DNA of 64,000 nt, from the NCBI GenBank assembly GCA_018105865.1, contig CM030841.1:10807182-10871181 (forward strand), written 5' to 3'. Shown here piece after piece: positions 12,772-38,833 of the stretch; the stretch's first letter is position 1; each line of letters begins with the position of its first letter. This DNA comes from Metaphire vulgaris (Eukaryota > Annelida > Clitellata > Crassiclitellata > Megascolecidae). The notes beneath the pieces were generated by a model, which made no database searches, was not told where the DNA came from, and saw nothing but the letters and a program-made list of their open reading frames with translations. The position numbers and the translations under genes are program-made.

Positions 12772-12777
12772 GTAGTA
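12618..12777. repeat. (GTA)n-(GCA)n trinucleotide array, about 160 bp
   Basis: About 32 GTA units with interspersed GCA, then about 15 GCA units, ending GTTGTAGTAG. Open in several frames on both strands purely because of the repeat; not treated as coding. Confidence 0.97.
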
Positions 12778-12827
12778 CAGAGACAGACAAAAACATAGAA
12801 AGAGAGAGAATCGTTGGAATTACTCAC

Positions 12828-12960
12828 ACGAAGGGACAACTTTACGCCAAATAAACCGATCCAGAATGCATGTGAACGCTCTGCGGTTACATTGCAACGA
12901 TCCAATGGTTTTATGTCACTTTCCTTGTCCGTAGATGGCTTTGGTCCTTTGGAGATTGTT
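12828..12960 (-). other. possible minus-strand exon with strong donor
   Basis: A minus-strand frame reading DRCNVTAERSHAFWIGLFGV then KLSLR ends at an excellent donor (CTTCGT^GTGAGT). The segment is richer in CpG than its surroundings. No initiator methionine is visible in this frame. If real it could be an early exon of the minus-strand gene proposed at 3-6.5 kb. Confidence 0.25.
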
Positions 12961-13406
12961 TCAATGAAAGCCGTTCGCCGTCCTTTTCATTCGACGGCGA
13001 CGACCGACCTTCAGATGAACTCTTGACTTGGCCCAATTAGTCAATAACCAGTTATTAGGTCGGTTCATATTTTCATAATACAACTGTGTCCAGCCATAGA
13101 TGCCAACACGACTACGACTTCGTGCTATTAATGTTGCGAATATATCCACTTTTTCGCGTTAAGGCTTTATGGGGGTCTTTATATTAGTTTTAAATTATTA
13201 TTATTATTATTCCTTAATCCAACCTGTCATTTATTGTGAATCGAATTTGCTAGAATGACCATGGTAACTTACAGGGAGTATTAATATCTATGCCTAGGGT
13301 TGTGAGTTCGGAAATTTCCGGAAATTACCTGCGGAGCTTTTCCTTAAATTTCCGGGAAAATAGCGGTGGTGACATCTGTATTGCAGTTTTAATAAGCTCT
13401 ACAGAT

Positions 13407-13584
13407 CAATGTTTATTCTAGCCACCTTGACATTGGGGGGATTTTGAAATGTTTGGGGGGACAAGGTCTGAGTCTCCACACTTTTGGGGAGGGAAAATTT
13501 CCATCCCCCAGCCAACATATAAAAATTTGGGGGAATTTTAAAACTTGGGGGAATTTCCCCAGAGAAGGCCTAGAATAAACACTG
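13407..13584. mobile_element. hAT-type MITE (CAGTGTTTATTCTAG family)
   Basis: Ends CAATGTTTATTCTAGCC and GGCCTAGAATAAACACTG. The interior is blocks of G-runs and C-runs with GTCTGAGTCTCCACAC. About 178 bp, matching copies at 19160, 32175, 37988 and 56868. Confidence 0.85.
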
Positions 13585-13729
13585 TCTACAGATATGCTTT
13601 GTAGATGTTATATATAAGCATATACCATGTACGTTTTTCTAGATTTTGCAATTTCATTTTTAGCCCATTGAAATCAGAAGCACTTGCAAAGTAAATCTGC
13701 CACTGTAGGCCTACAGTAGGCTTTATTTA

Positions 13730-14137
13730 GGGGCTGTCCATTAATTATGTCAACAATTTTTGGGCAATTTCTGACCCGCTCCCCTTGTCAACAACTGTCA
13801 ACTTTCAGTGACCCCCTATAATTAGGTCAAAAACTTTTGATTCCTCCCACTAAGACCAGGTCTTTAGAAGGTTATTATTTTTGCAGCGATGAGACCTTTT
13901 CCTCTTTCTTTTTTATAAAACTTCTTAGCGTGGTGGTGATGACCTTTTTTGCTTGTCAAGCTTTTTTCCTTTGTAGTAAATAGTATTCCATGAAATTTCC
14001 TATTTTTATCACTTGTAAAAAAAATTAAATTGTTGACGTCAACTTCTCTTGACCACCCCTCCTCCCCCTGTCAACAACTGTCAAACTTTTTCAAACCCCC
14101 TCCCCTATTTTGTTGACGTAATTAATGGACAGCCCCT
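13730..14137. mobile_element. MITE with GGGGCTGTCCATTAATTA ends (copy 1)
   Basis: GGGGCTGTCCATTAATTATG at the left is mirrored by GTAATTAATGGACAGCCCC at the right. The subterminal TGTCAACAACTGTCAA blocks are also inverted, so almost the whole 408 bp can fold back. Contains one inverted copy of the TGACAAGCAAAAAAGGTC box at about 13937-13959. A second copy is at 35053-35489. Confidence 0.85.
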
Positions 14138-14620
14138 GATGTCTTTAACGTTAAGCTGTATTTTATGGACAACCTACCGCATTGCTAGCCATGATCAAAT
14201 CAGAGACGCGTCCTATAAATTCACCTGCACCTTTAGATTATAATGATAAGCCATAACAGAAACAAGTTACAAGTAACCAGAAAAACTTAAACCAATACTT
14301 AGCGATCTGTGATTCAAAATTGAGGAACTTAGGCCTATAGTTTGGTTTAGCTTTTGGCAGTTGGGCAAAGTTGATCGTTAAATTTGCAAAATAGGCCCTA
14401 CGCCTGTCTAGACTTATGGGCAGGCCTATCGTTATTCGTCAGAGTAGCCAACAGGCTCAAAAGTGTCTTTGCTCAAGACTTAACTAAACTAGAAAATTGT
14501 TGGCATTCCGTCAATAAATTGCATTTCATGTATAGGCCTACGCACAAACAGTTCATCAGTTCATAGAAATAAACTTATTTAAAAGTTCAAACAATAGACT
14601 ATATACAATGGCGTCGTGAG

Positions 14621-14985
14621 CAGTGGCGTAGCTAGGATTTTTAGGCCCTAATGCAAAAATTATTAATGGGCCCCTTCAACTTAAAAAGTCACAACATGAC
14701 GAACAGTGCACTAAGGCTTAAAAATTTAACACTTAATAATAATGCATTGTCTGTCACCGGATTCCGGAAACCGAAAACTGTAAACGGCTTTGTTTTTGTA
14801 GCGCTGTCATATTTAATACCTACCAAAATTGTCTGACTAAGACTGGTCTTTGAGGTGTTTTTAATTATTTACTTTTGTTATTATTTACTTTCTTTTTTAC
14901 ATTGGTGGTCAAAAAGGGCCCCAGTTATTCTGGACCCTAATGCCTTGCTTATTCCTGCTATATGGTACATGTAGCTACGCCTCTG
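14621..14985. mobile_element. hAT-type MITE (CAGTGGCGTAGC family, copy 1)
   Basis: Starts CAGTGGCGTAGCTAGG and ends GTAGCTACGCCTCTG; GTCGTGAG lies immediately outside both ends (perfect 8-bp duplication). Confidence 0.9.
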
Positions 14986-14997
14986 GTCGTGAGTTCA

Positions 14998-15000
<3 letters not shown>

Positions 15001-15050
<50 letters not shown>
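15001..15050. repeat. (TA)n microsatellite
   Basis: Twenty-five TA units. Confidence 0.97.
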
Positions 15051-15055
<5 letters not shown>

Positions 15056-15181
15056 TGTCTTATGGAACCTATAGCTAGGCTAAGCGTGTGTTGTATGGAC
15101 CGTGTCACCATCTCCAATTTTCTTATGTACAGTAGGTCAATAGATTGTCGTTTGTTTTTTGAGTGCTGTTAATCGAGCCTT

Positions 15182-30685
<15,504 letters not shown>

Positions 30686-30791
30686 CTTCGCATTTACTCA
30701 GGTTTGACAGTTTCTTTTAAAATCCGCTGTTAAAAATCAAAGAGCGCATGCATTCATATGCATTCATCTATGCATTTCGGTTAATTGGAGC

Positions 30792-31083
30792 CAGGGACGT
30801 CATTTCATTGTTTTTCCATGGGGAATGGGGGCAAGACTTTCGAGTTGAAGGCAGGCAGTATTTTTTAAATACCTATGCAGTATGCAAATTGGTTTTTGTC
30901 CATACTCCATAATACTGTACATGCTACATACGATACTACATATAGTGCATATCAGTGATAGTAATAAATTTATAAAAAAAAACAATTGAGAACACGATGA
31001 TTTTAAAAACACAAAATTCGCGAAATTTTCCCACTAAAAATCAGGAGGTAACGGCCCTCTGCACCCCTCAAATGACGTCCCTG
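30792..31083. mobile_element. MITE (CAGGGACGTCATTT family, copy 2)
   Basis: CAGGGACGTCATTTCATTG left, CAAATGACGTCCCTG right. Directly upstream of ZP exon 1, so it may sit in or near that gene's promoter. Confidence 0.8.
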
Positions 31084-31299
31084 GCTGCAGCTCATAAGGG
31101 GATAACTTTACTTTGGCAGATTGGCGAATACGGTGATCTGCAAATTTTCCACAAAGGGACACATTTTACAGTAATTTCTTTTCGCAGACCATCATAGCCA
31201 TCAAATGCTGATTACACATGTTAGCGTATAAGTGCCATACAGTATATATTCAAGTGTAATGTACTTTTCATAATAATTAAACCTAATACCTATAGATGG

Positions 31300-31415
31300 A
31301 TGAGCGCCTGGGACAGAAAAAAAACAGGGTATCCGAGCTCCGAAGCGGCCAAAGTTCGAACCCAGGAAGGACATTACGATTGGAAGTCCTGTTTACTAAC
31401 CACTGGACCATCGAA
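31300..31415 (-). mobile_element. tRNA-related SINE fragment
   Basis: Minus strand carries an A-box-like TGGTCCAGTGGTTAG and a B-box-like GGGTTCGAACTTTGG. The T-arm cannot pair, so it is a SINE relic rather than a functional tRNA. Confidence 0.5.
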
Positions 31416-31454
31416 ATAGAAATACTTTGTACGCGACATGCGTATGAATAAGTA

Positions 31455-31457
<3 letters not shown>

Positions 31458-31514
<57 letters not shown>
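31458..31514. repeat. (AG)n microsatellite
   Basis: Uninterrupted AG. Confidence 0.97.
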
Positions 31515-31516
<2 letters not shown>

Positions 31517-32174
31517 GTAATATGTCTGAGTTGCCTACTCGAAAATTGATGCAAAGAGATTGATGCTAGATATTTTTAGTTCTCAACCATCCACCGTTGT
31601 TTAGGCCTACCTTTGATAAGAGCTGTCGGAAATTCTACAAAGGTACAGGTAACCTAACTCAATGTTCCCACACAGGGCAGATCCTATTAGCCTATTATTA
31701 TAAATGTTCTTGTGCTGGTGACCAACGATGTGCAATTTGCGACGTTAACGATCACTTTGAAGATTTCGAACGACCATCAGCTGTCTTGCGTTCGAATGAC
31801 GCTCCGCATCAGAGACTCCGCATTAGGAACTAGAGACGGCCGTTGTCATCCTGCATCAGCAGCAGCAAAACAGTCATTTGAGAGGGGGAAGGGTCGAAGG
31901 GAAGGGGCGGGGATACAATATTGGCAATGTGAAAAGATAGCGATGCAACGTACAGCAAATCGCGCATAACCAAAGACTCTTGGTAGGCTTACATGATTCA
32001 CCGGTAGGCCTATCTCTGAGCCTATCCACCCCGACCCCGCTCGCTCGATCGCACAGATTGATTGCTGCCATCTGTTGTGTTGGCGAGTGGCGTCTGCTCC
32101 GAAAGCAGCCTCTGCGCTCGAAACGAGGCTCGCCGTCTGCTCACAGCCTCGCTTTCACGACGCCCTACTACTGT

Positions 32175-32351
32175 CAGTGTTTATTCTAGGCCTTCTCTGG
32201 GGGAAATCCCCCAGAGTTTTAAAATTCCCGCCCCCAAGAAAAATTATATGTTGACTGGGGGATGGAAATCCCCCCAAAGTGTGGGGACTCAGACCTCGTC
32301 CCCAAACATTTCAAAATTCCCCCAATGTCAAGGTGGCTAGAATAAACACTG
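32175..32351. mobile_element. hAT-type MITE (CAGTGTTTATTCTAG family)
   Basis: CAGTGTTTATTCTAGGCC and GGCTAGAATAAACACTG with conserved GTGGGGACTCAGAC interior. Confidence 0.88.
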
Positions 32352-32359
32352 CCCGACTG

Positions 32360-33095
32360 TCTGCTCCGACAGTGGTCGTGTGAGTTTGCTTATAGTTTTA
32401 AACCTGCCCAGTTTAACTGCACCTCCAAAGCATGACGCATTGTTAAATTCAGGTGAATCGGATCTCGATCGATTATTTACTATTGATCTTGGCGTTTCAG
32501 ACGCTCTGTGTGGTGGGGAAAGTGTCGGAAATTATTGCTCTGCAATGATGACTTAGCCTATAACATAGGCCTATCCACGTTATAGTGTTCTCGCGTAGAG
32601 CTGATTTTTAACATATTTGCCTGCGTCCAACAATGTACATCGCCTAAATGTCGGATGGACCCAGTTGACGTTTTAATTAGACCAAGGATAGGGGTCGGGT
32701 TATTCATGCGATATAAAACTAGAAATTACGTCAATTGTCGGCAAACAGCGTTGACTTTGACTTGTCCTAAATAAAATTATCCGGCAAATAGGCCGTCTAT
32801 GCCCCCTCCGCATTCGAAAATGGTGCCTATTTGAGGATAAGCATGGTCATCGATGGGAAAGTGGAGGTGGATAGGCACAGGTGAGGAGCGTAGCAATAGT
32901 AGGCATACGCTGTAGATGAGATGAGAAGCGAGAGAAAATAACTGATTAATTATAACTCCCTACTACTTCCATGTGCCAGATTTGCTTCCCTGGACATGGC
33001 GACAGAGCTGAATGCGCAGGCCCATAGGCTATCTGTTAGTCAACACCATTGACTTTCGTAAAATAATATTCAGGTATAGGTAGGCATATATCAAT
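32360..33095. other. unique-looking intergenic DNA
   Basis: No open frame, splice pair or repeat recognised. Lies between the two divergent genes. Confidence 0.4.
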
Positions 33096-33099
33096 TGAC

Positions 33100-33334
33100 C
33101 AGTGGCGTAGCCGCCATATGGACAACCTGGCCAAATGCCAAGGGCCCCCGATCTGCAAAGGGCCCCTAACCCGAGCCAAAAAATATTTTTTGCAAAGTTG
33201 TAAAGTTGTCAGATCGAAAGACCGAACAAGCAAAAAAGGTCGTCAACATTTTCGCAAACTTGTCAGATCGTCTCTGGAAAGGGCCCCCTGCCCGTTTTTC
33301 GCCAAGGGCCCCCGAGCATGTTGCTACGCCACTG
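33100..33334. mobile_element. hAT-type MITE (CAGTGGCGTAGC family, copy 2)
   Basis: CAGTGGCGTAGCCGCC left, TTGCTACGCCACTG right, CAATTGAC on both sides (perfect 8-bp duplication). Box ACAAGCAAAAAAGGTCGTC at 33226 followed by TTTTCGCAAACTTGTCAG. Confidence 0.93.
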
Positions 33335-33417
33335 CAATTGACCTATGATCTCAGCGTTTTTCTGCCATCAAATTCTGAGCATTCTGGCACTTTAAATTAC
33401 ATTACGATTATGATTAT

Positions 33418-33582
33418 CAGTGTTTAATCTAGACTCTGGACTCCGGGGGAACTGACAATGCCGGGGGAAATCAGTTAGGGGTTGCTGTAAGTTGATGTAG
33501 CATGCCACAATTTCCGGGGGAATTAGAAATTTCCGGGTGGAAAAGGACAATCCCCTCTGGAAACGGCCTATATTAAACCCTA
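33418..33582. mobile_element. hAT-type MITE (CAGTGTTTAATCTAG variant)
   Basis: CAGTGTTTAATCTAGACTC left, CCTATATTAAACCCTAG right, TGATTAT flanking both sides. Followed by (GAT)n and (ATT)n to 33637. Confidence 0.8.
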
Positions 33583-33606
33583 GTGATTATGATGATGATG
33601 ATGATG

Positions 33607-33637
<31 letters not shown>

Positions 33638-34469
33638 GGCCTATTATTAGGCCTATTATTATTTCTGTTTTCAAGTTACAGTATTTTCGCTTGTTCTAAC
33701 AAACCAGTGCTGGAGTTGCCAGAGGGATTAAACCCCCTCCCCAGCTAACTTTGCAACCCTCCCAAAAATCACATGTCGGGTACAAGCAGAATTTCTGTCC
33801 TCACCCCCCCCCCGTTCAAATTTCACAACTACAACACTGTAACAAACTATATATGGCATTTCTGCCCTAAAATGCATTCTTTCTCGCCTATGATTCATTT
33901 AAATCAATGCTTAGAAAAATGGACCTTGGAACTCCGGTATTGCGGGGTCTGTTTGCGTAACCTTGGCCGCAACTTTGATGTCTATCGCAATAAAGAATCT
34001 TTGATTTGCAATAAAAAATCTTTAGGCCTATAGGCGCAGTTACTGTTATTATGTTTTGGATTCAGTTATTGTTGTCACAGGTACAAACGACTAAATCCAA
34101 AGAAGCCCGTCAAAGTGCAGCAGATGGACAGAGCTACTACTGCCTGAATTAATCCGACATAAAACAGACCAACGCCTACCTTTATGGCAGAGTAAGTGCA
34201 GCGAGTAAGCGACGTTGGTTTAAACCAGGGTCTCCAAATGGAATGAATGGAATAGAAATGGAATGTAGGTTTTTAGGTTCTAATGCCTGGCATGTGACAT
34301 GTCACATGTCAACATCCATAGATCCCTCTCTATATTTTTGTCACGTGTCCAACACCCATAGACCCTTCTCTAGGCCTATAGGGCCTATAGGTCTATTGTT
34401 GGCACAAATGTGTTCTGCTGTCTGCAGAGAGTAACAAACTTTCAAAGCGTTAAAGATGAGATTTTTCAT

Positions 34470-34744
34470 CAGAGACGTCATTTCACTGTTTTTCAGGGGA
34501 GGGGGCAAAACACTTTCGACCTGACGAGTTACAAGTTTGCGAAAAAACTGACGACCTTTTTTGCTTGTCAGCCAATTTTCACGGTTAGTTAAAGTAGTTA
34601 CTTAAAATTACTCGACATTCGACATCATCAAGCACTCCTTTAGGGTGTGTAAAATCTAAATAACACAAACATTGGCAAAAAAATTTTCCCCTCAAAATCA
34701 GGGGGCAAATGCCCCCCTGCGGCCTTCCCCAAATGACGTCCCTG
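34470..34744. mobile_element. hAT-type MITE (CAGRGACGTCATTT family, copy 3)
   Basis: CAGAGACGTCATTTCACTG left, AAATGACGTCCCTG right; TTTTTCAT on both sides (perfect 8-bp duplication). Inverted box CCTTTTTTGCTTGTCAG at 34549-34571. Confidence 0.93.
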
Positions 34745-34850
34745 TTTTTCATTTTCTCGACTTTAAAGACGAAACACCTAAAACTGCAATTTGAATTTTT
34801 CTAAAAAATCTGGGTATAAAAAACTAGAAGTCTTCACAATGAACTGAGTG

Positions 34851-34853
34851 AGT

Positions 34854-34903
<50 letters not shown>
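34851..34903. repeat. (GA)n microsatellite
   Basis: GAGT units followed by pure GA. Confidence 0.97.
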
Positions 34904-34906
<3 letters not shown>

Positions 34907-35052
34907 CTGGCCCAGAAACATGGAACCCTCTCCCCTCAGGCAATTCTAGTAGTCCTTGCATCAGGTGCCAGATCTCCCAAAGGATTAGGCATGTATTTGT
35001 CAAATCTAGACTTAAACTCAGCCTCTTTACCACCGATCAATAGGCCTACCTT

Positions 35053-35489
35053 TGGGGCTGTTTATTAAATACACTGTACGCCAACAAAATAATAGGAGAG
35101 GGTTATGAAAAGTTTGACAGTTAATTGTTGACAGGGGAGGGGTCGAGAAAAGTTGACGTTGCAACAATTTCAATTTTTCAATTTCCAAACAACTGGAAAT
35201 TTCATGTAATTAATGCTCTTTATTATATCGAAGAAAAGCCTGACAATCAAAAAAGGTAACCATACTGACGTTTGATGAGCAAAAATGGGGGAAGGTCATT
35301 ACCGCAGAAAAATATATTAACCGTCTAAACTTTTTAGGAGGACCCGTCACTGATCTAAGGCCTAAGGGGAGCTAGGGGATCAAACGTTTTCGACATAATT
35401 ATAGCGGCTCACTGAAAGTTGACAGTCGTTAACAAGGATGGGGGTGTTAAAACTGACCAAAATTTGTTGAAATAATTAATGGACAGCCC
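35053..35489. mobile_element. MITE with GGGGCTGT..ACAGCCC ends (copy 2)
   Basis: GGGGCTGTTTATTAAATAC left, TAATTAATGGACAGCCC right, internal TTGACAG/CTGTCAA inverted blocks and a TGACAATCAAAAAAGGTAAC box near 35238. More diverged than 13730-14137. Confidence 0.7.
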
Positions 35490-35838
35490 GCCCCCAAGGA
35501 GTTCCCTAACTTTTTGTTTGCTTGGTTCACTGCCTTTTTGTTTGTTTGTAGGATGTAATTTAATTTTTGCTCATTCTGGAAGCCAGCTACACCACTGCTT
35601 AATTTGACAGGTCGGCCGCAATTTTTTTGAAGAAATTCAAATGTGAGCCGTGGCCGTGTAACTATAAGGGGCCTAAGAGCCACTGCCCTGGATGAACCGA
35701 CAACAGTCAACGAAGCAAAAGACAAAAAAGGAAAAAATGACTCAAATAATTTTCCGGGTAATTACAGTGTAGCCTTGCATCGAAAATATTAAGATGTCAG
35801 ATTTTTAAGTATTACCAAGATAAACATATTTTTGCAGT

Positions 35839-36093
35839 GACACGTGACGTAAAGCGATTCAGAGATATTTCCGCAGGACGTAAACTAGCGCTCCGTAAGG
35901 CAATTAACCATATTCGTAGATCAATGGATATTTCGGACGCCGTGAACGGCCGCCATCTTTGGTTTTCTATGTTTACCGATTGGGTTTCGTGTGACATCGT
36001 GTCCGTAATTCTTCCCGGACTCTTTTAATCCGGATCTCGAGGAGGAGGAGGAAGAGGAGAAGAGGATTCGCTCGGGCTGTGTACAGCACAGAC
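35839..36093 (+). promoter_or_regulatory. probable promoter and 5' UTR of the kinase gene
   Basis: Contains CACGTGACGTAA (35841-35852), a combined E-box and CRE-like site, and GCCGCCATCTTT (35949-35960), a good match to the YY1 site often placed at or just after metazoan start sites. A GA-rich 5' UTR stretch (36040-36064) leads to the ATG. Motif identity is seen; function is inference. Confidence 0.5.
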
Positions 36094-36210
36094 ATGTCTG
36101 GTTCGACGAAGCAGAAGAAAAAGCACATAAAGGCCGTGAGGCCGAAGCTGCGACTGTTTCGAGCGAAGGAACCACTGTTTAGTGTTTTTATGTGGGGCAT
36201 CAACCATTCG
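36094..36210 (+). CDS. PIP4K2: PIP4K2 exon 1
   Basis: ATG at 36094 in context GACATGT. Reads [20 protein letters not shown] to MWGINHS; donor TTCG^GTAATA, phase 0. Resembles the vertebrate N-terminal KKKHF..[20 protein letters not shown] region. Confidence 0.95.
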
Positions 36211-38787
36211 GTAATAACCGCCCTTTGCCTTTTCATCGGTCGTCTAGTAAAAATTCATGTGCAGTTCGATTACATCTTCTCTTCAAAGGCATTTAATTTA
36301 AAGGATCACAGTAGTTTTTAAAACCTTATTTGATTTTTAACCTGGCTCTTTATTGCTGTTTGCTAAATGTTCAATTTATATAGCACTTCGGTAATAATGC
36401 AATAGTCGTCAGCCTGAAACGCTATGCGGATTTTGTCATAGTCATTTCACGGCGATAGGCATGCAAGTGCATGGGGATCGAACCTGGTTGACGGCTCCGT
36501 TAAGCCAGGATTGACATTCTGCTGAATGAGCCACCAAGTCAGTGTTATTTATAAAGTAATTTGACCATATTATACAGTAACTTGTTCACATTTATGTAGC
36601 GCAATAGCCAACTGGCCAGCGTTGCGCCATATGCGATACTTTGGCTGGGTCGGTGCTGCTCCAACGGAAATTAATCAAAGTGAGTCTATTTCCAATGAAT
36701 ATGACAACCACTGGTGGCGATTTGTGTCCGTCTCTTGGACACAAGTGTGCTTAGTGCATCAGTTCCAGTGAGTGGGGTAATTTCTAGCAAACTGTGTCTT
36801 TGAAAGAATTTGAAATGCTAGAACATTATAATAATAATATAGATCTCATTGTGTTGAGTCGTGGAAAGTCAATGTGGCATGTTTTTACTTTCTAGGTTTT
36901 TACTTTCTGGTGAGAGATAAGATATTGCAAACCCTTGTTGTCTGGCAGTTGTGGTAAATGTTTGCATTGGTTAGGCAGTGAATGATATACCTCAGTTGTT
37001 CCAGACCTCAGAGTGGTAGTTGAGTCAGACCAGTGGAGCAAGAGAGGGACAGGAAAGAAGATTTGACTAAATCATTATGATAAATAAGGTAGCTAAATTA
37101 TCTAATGACATCATTAAGCAATGACCAGGAATCCCCTTCTTTCATCCCCTATATAAATAGCATACTGTTCCTGAGCCTTTGATATTCTTCAAATGGTTAA
37201 TTAGATCATGATGCAGGTTATCTTAGAAATATGATTAATTATTGGCAGTGTTCCCTCAAAGGTTTGAGTTGCTGTGAGCAAAATTTTTGTCATGTGAGCA
37301 GGAATTTTTCTGGAAAGATTAGTTGTGAGCAGTCATCAAGGTTAAAATTTTAAAAGCTTTTTCGAATAAATGTTATATTTAATATCCACTGAACAGTTAC
37401 TGTTAAAAAGCATAGAAGTCAAAATTTAATTTAAATATCAAAAGCTATTGAACAAAAGCATAATTGTTTAACATTATAATAAATACAAATAAGTTTTGCA
37501 CATTTTTTCTTTGTCCTTTTTCGTTTTTCTAGAAGTTATAAAAATTTTACAAATTGATGGTAGACCCTTCTCTAATGTACAATTTAATACGCATCAACTG
37601 ATCAAGATGATGAGTTTCTAGGCGATTCCTATCATTGGCTTTAATGGAATTCATTATTATTATTTATTATTTATTCCCGGCCAATTTTTTAAGCGCGCTT
37701 CACACATAATCATCACAATAAGTAGTCTGTCATTAAGCTAACACCTCTTTCACAATCAGCACTTGATGCTTGAAAAGTGTCACATATCACTAACAATAAA
37801 TATAGTTCACTATATTGTTCTTGTTTTTGTCAAAAATATGATAATCTCTTGATATGTTTCTCTCAATCCTGATCTAATCTTCTCGCATATGGTAGCCTAC
37901 ATTTAAAGTCTGTGTATTGCTTGCAAATCTGTTTCTTGAATTTAATTTTGTTTTTGTTTAATAAGAGACTATATATCCTGTATAGTCCAGTGTTTATTCT
38001 AGCCACCTTGACATTGGGGGGATTTTGAAATGTTTGGGGGGCAAGGTCTAAGTCTCCACACTTTTGGGGAATTCCATTTCCCCAGCCAACATATAGAAAT
38101 TGGGGAGGGGAATTTTAAAATTTTGGGGGAATTCCCCCCCAGAGAAGGCCTAGAATAAACAGTGTATAGTCTAATCAGTTGTTCATGTCTATAAGAAAAA
38201 TTACTTTGGTTAAACTGTTGCACAATTTCACGACCATGTGCACGTTGGGTGTTGGTAACCAACAGAAGTTGTGTCAGCCATTCGTCTTTGAAGCTCCACT
38301 TATTTTCCAGACTAGAACTGATTTCGGACTTTTCGCCCGATTTCTATATGACCAAATTTCTCATAAATATTCAGCGCGAAAAACTGATACACTACTATTT
38401 TAAAAAATGAAACACCCGGAAGTTATTACTCTCGGACGAGGTTAACAGTCACATGACCAACGATATCCAACAAAAGATTAAGTAAATAAATTTATAAAGT
38501 TATATAGCGCTTTGGATGTAGTTTAGGACTTTTAGCGCATCAGTTAACTAACTAGTAAACTCATTTACCGCAGATTACCGGAAATTGTCACGATAGGAAT
38601 GCGCATTTGTGCACCTCAGAAGAAAAGCTGTGCGCCATTATCAAAAATCTCGTGCACCAGCGCATGATTGCACAGCTTAGAGGGAACACTGATTATTGGT
38701 GTAGTGTTGGAGAATACTCATATATTTTGGTTAATTGGCAGAAACAGTTTAAATTTTTTTCTATAAAGTGGGATTTTTATTTTTAGG

Positions 38788-38833
<46 letters not shown>

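Noticed and set aside
12579..12905. Open frames of poly-Leu, poly-Thr and poly-Ala
   Set aside because: Direct translation of the GTA/GCA array. Only the 12828-12960 portion outside the repeat was kept, as a weak exon candidate.
31300..31415. A tRNA gene
   Set aside because: A- and B-boxes are present but the arms do not pair. Treated as a SINE relic; the same holds for 36400, 44096 and 45540.
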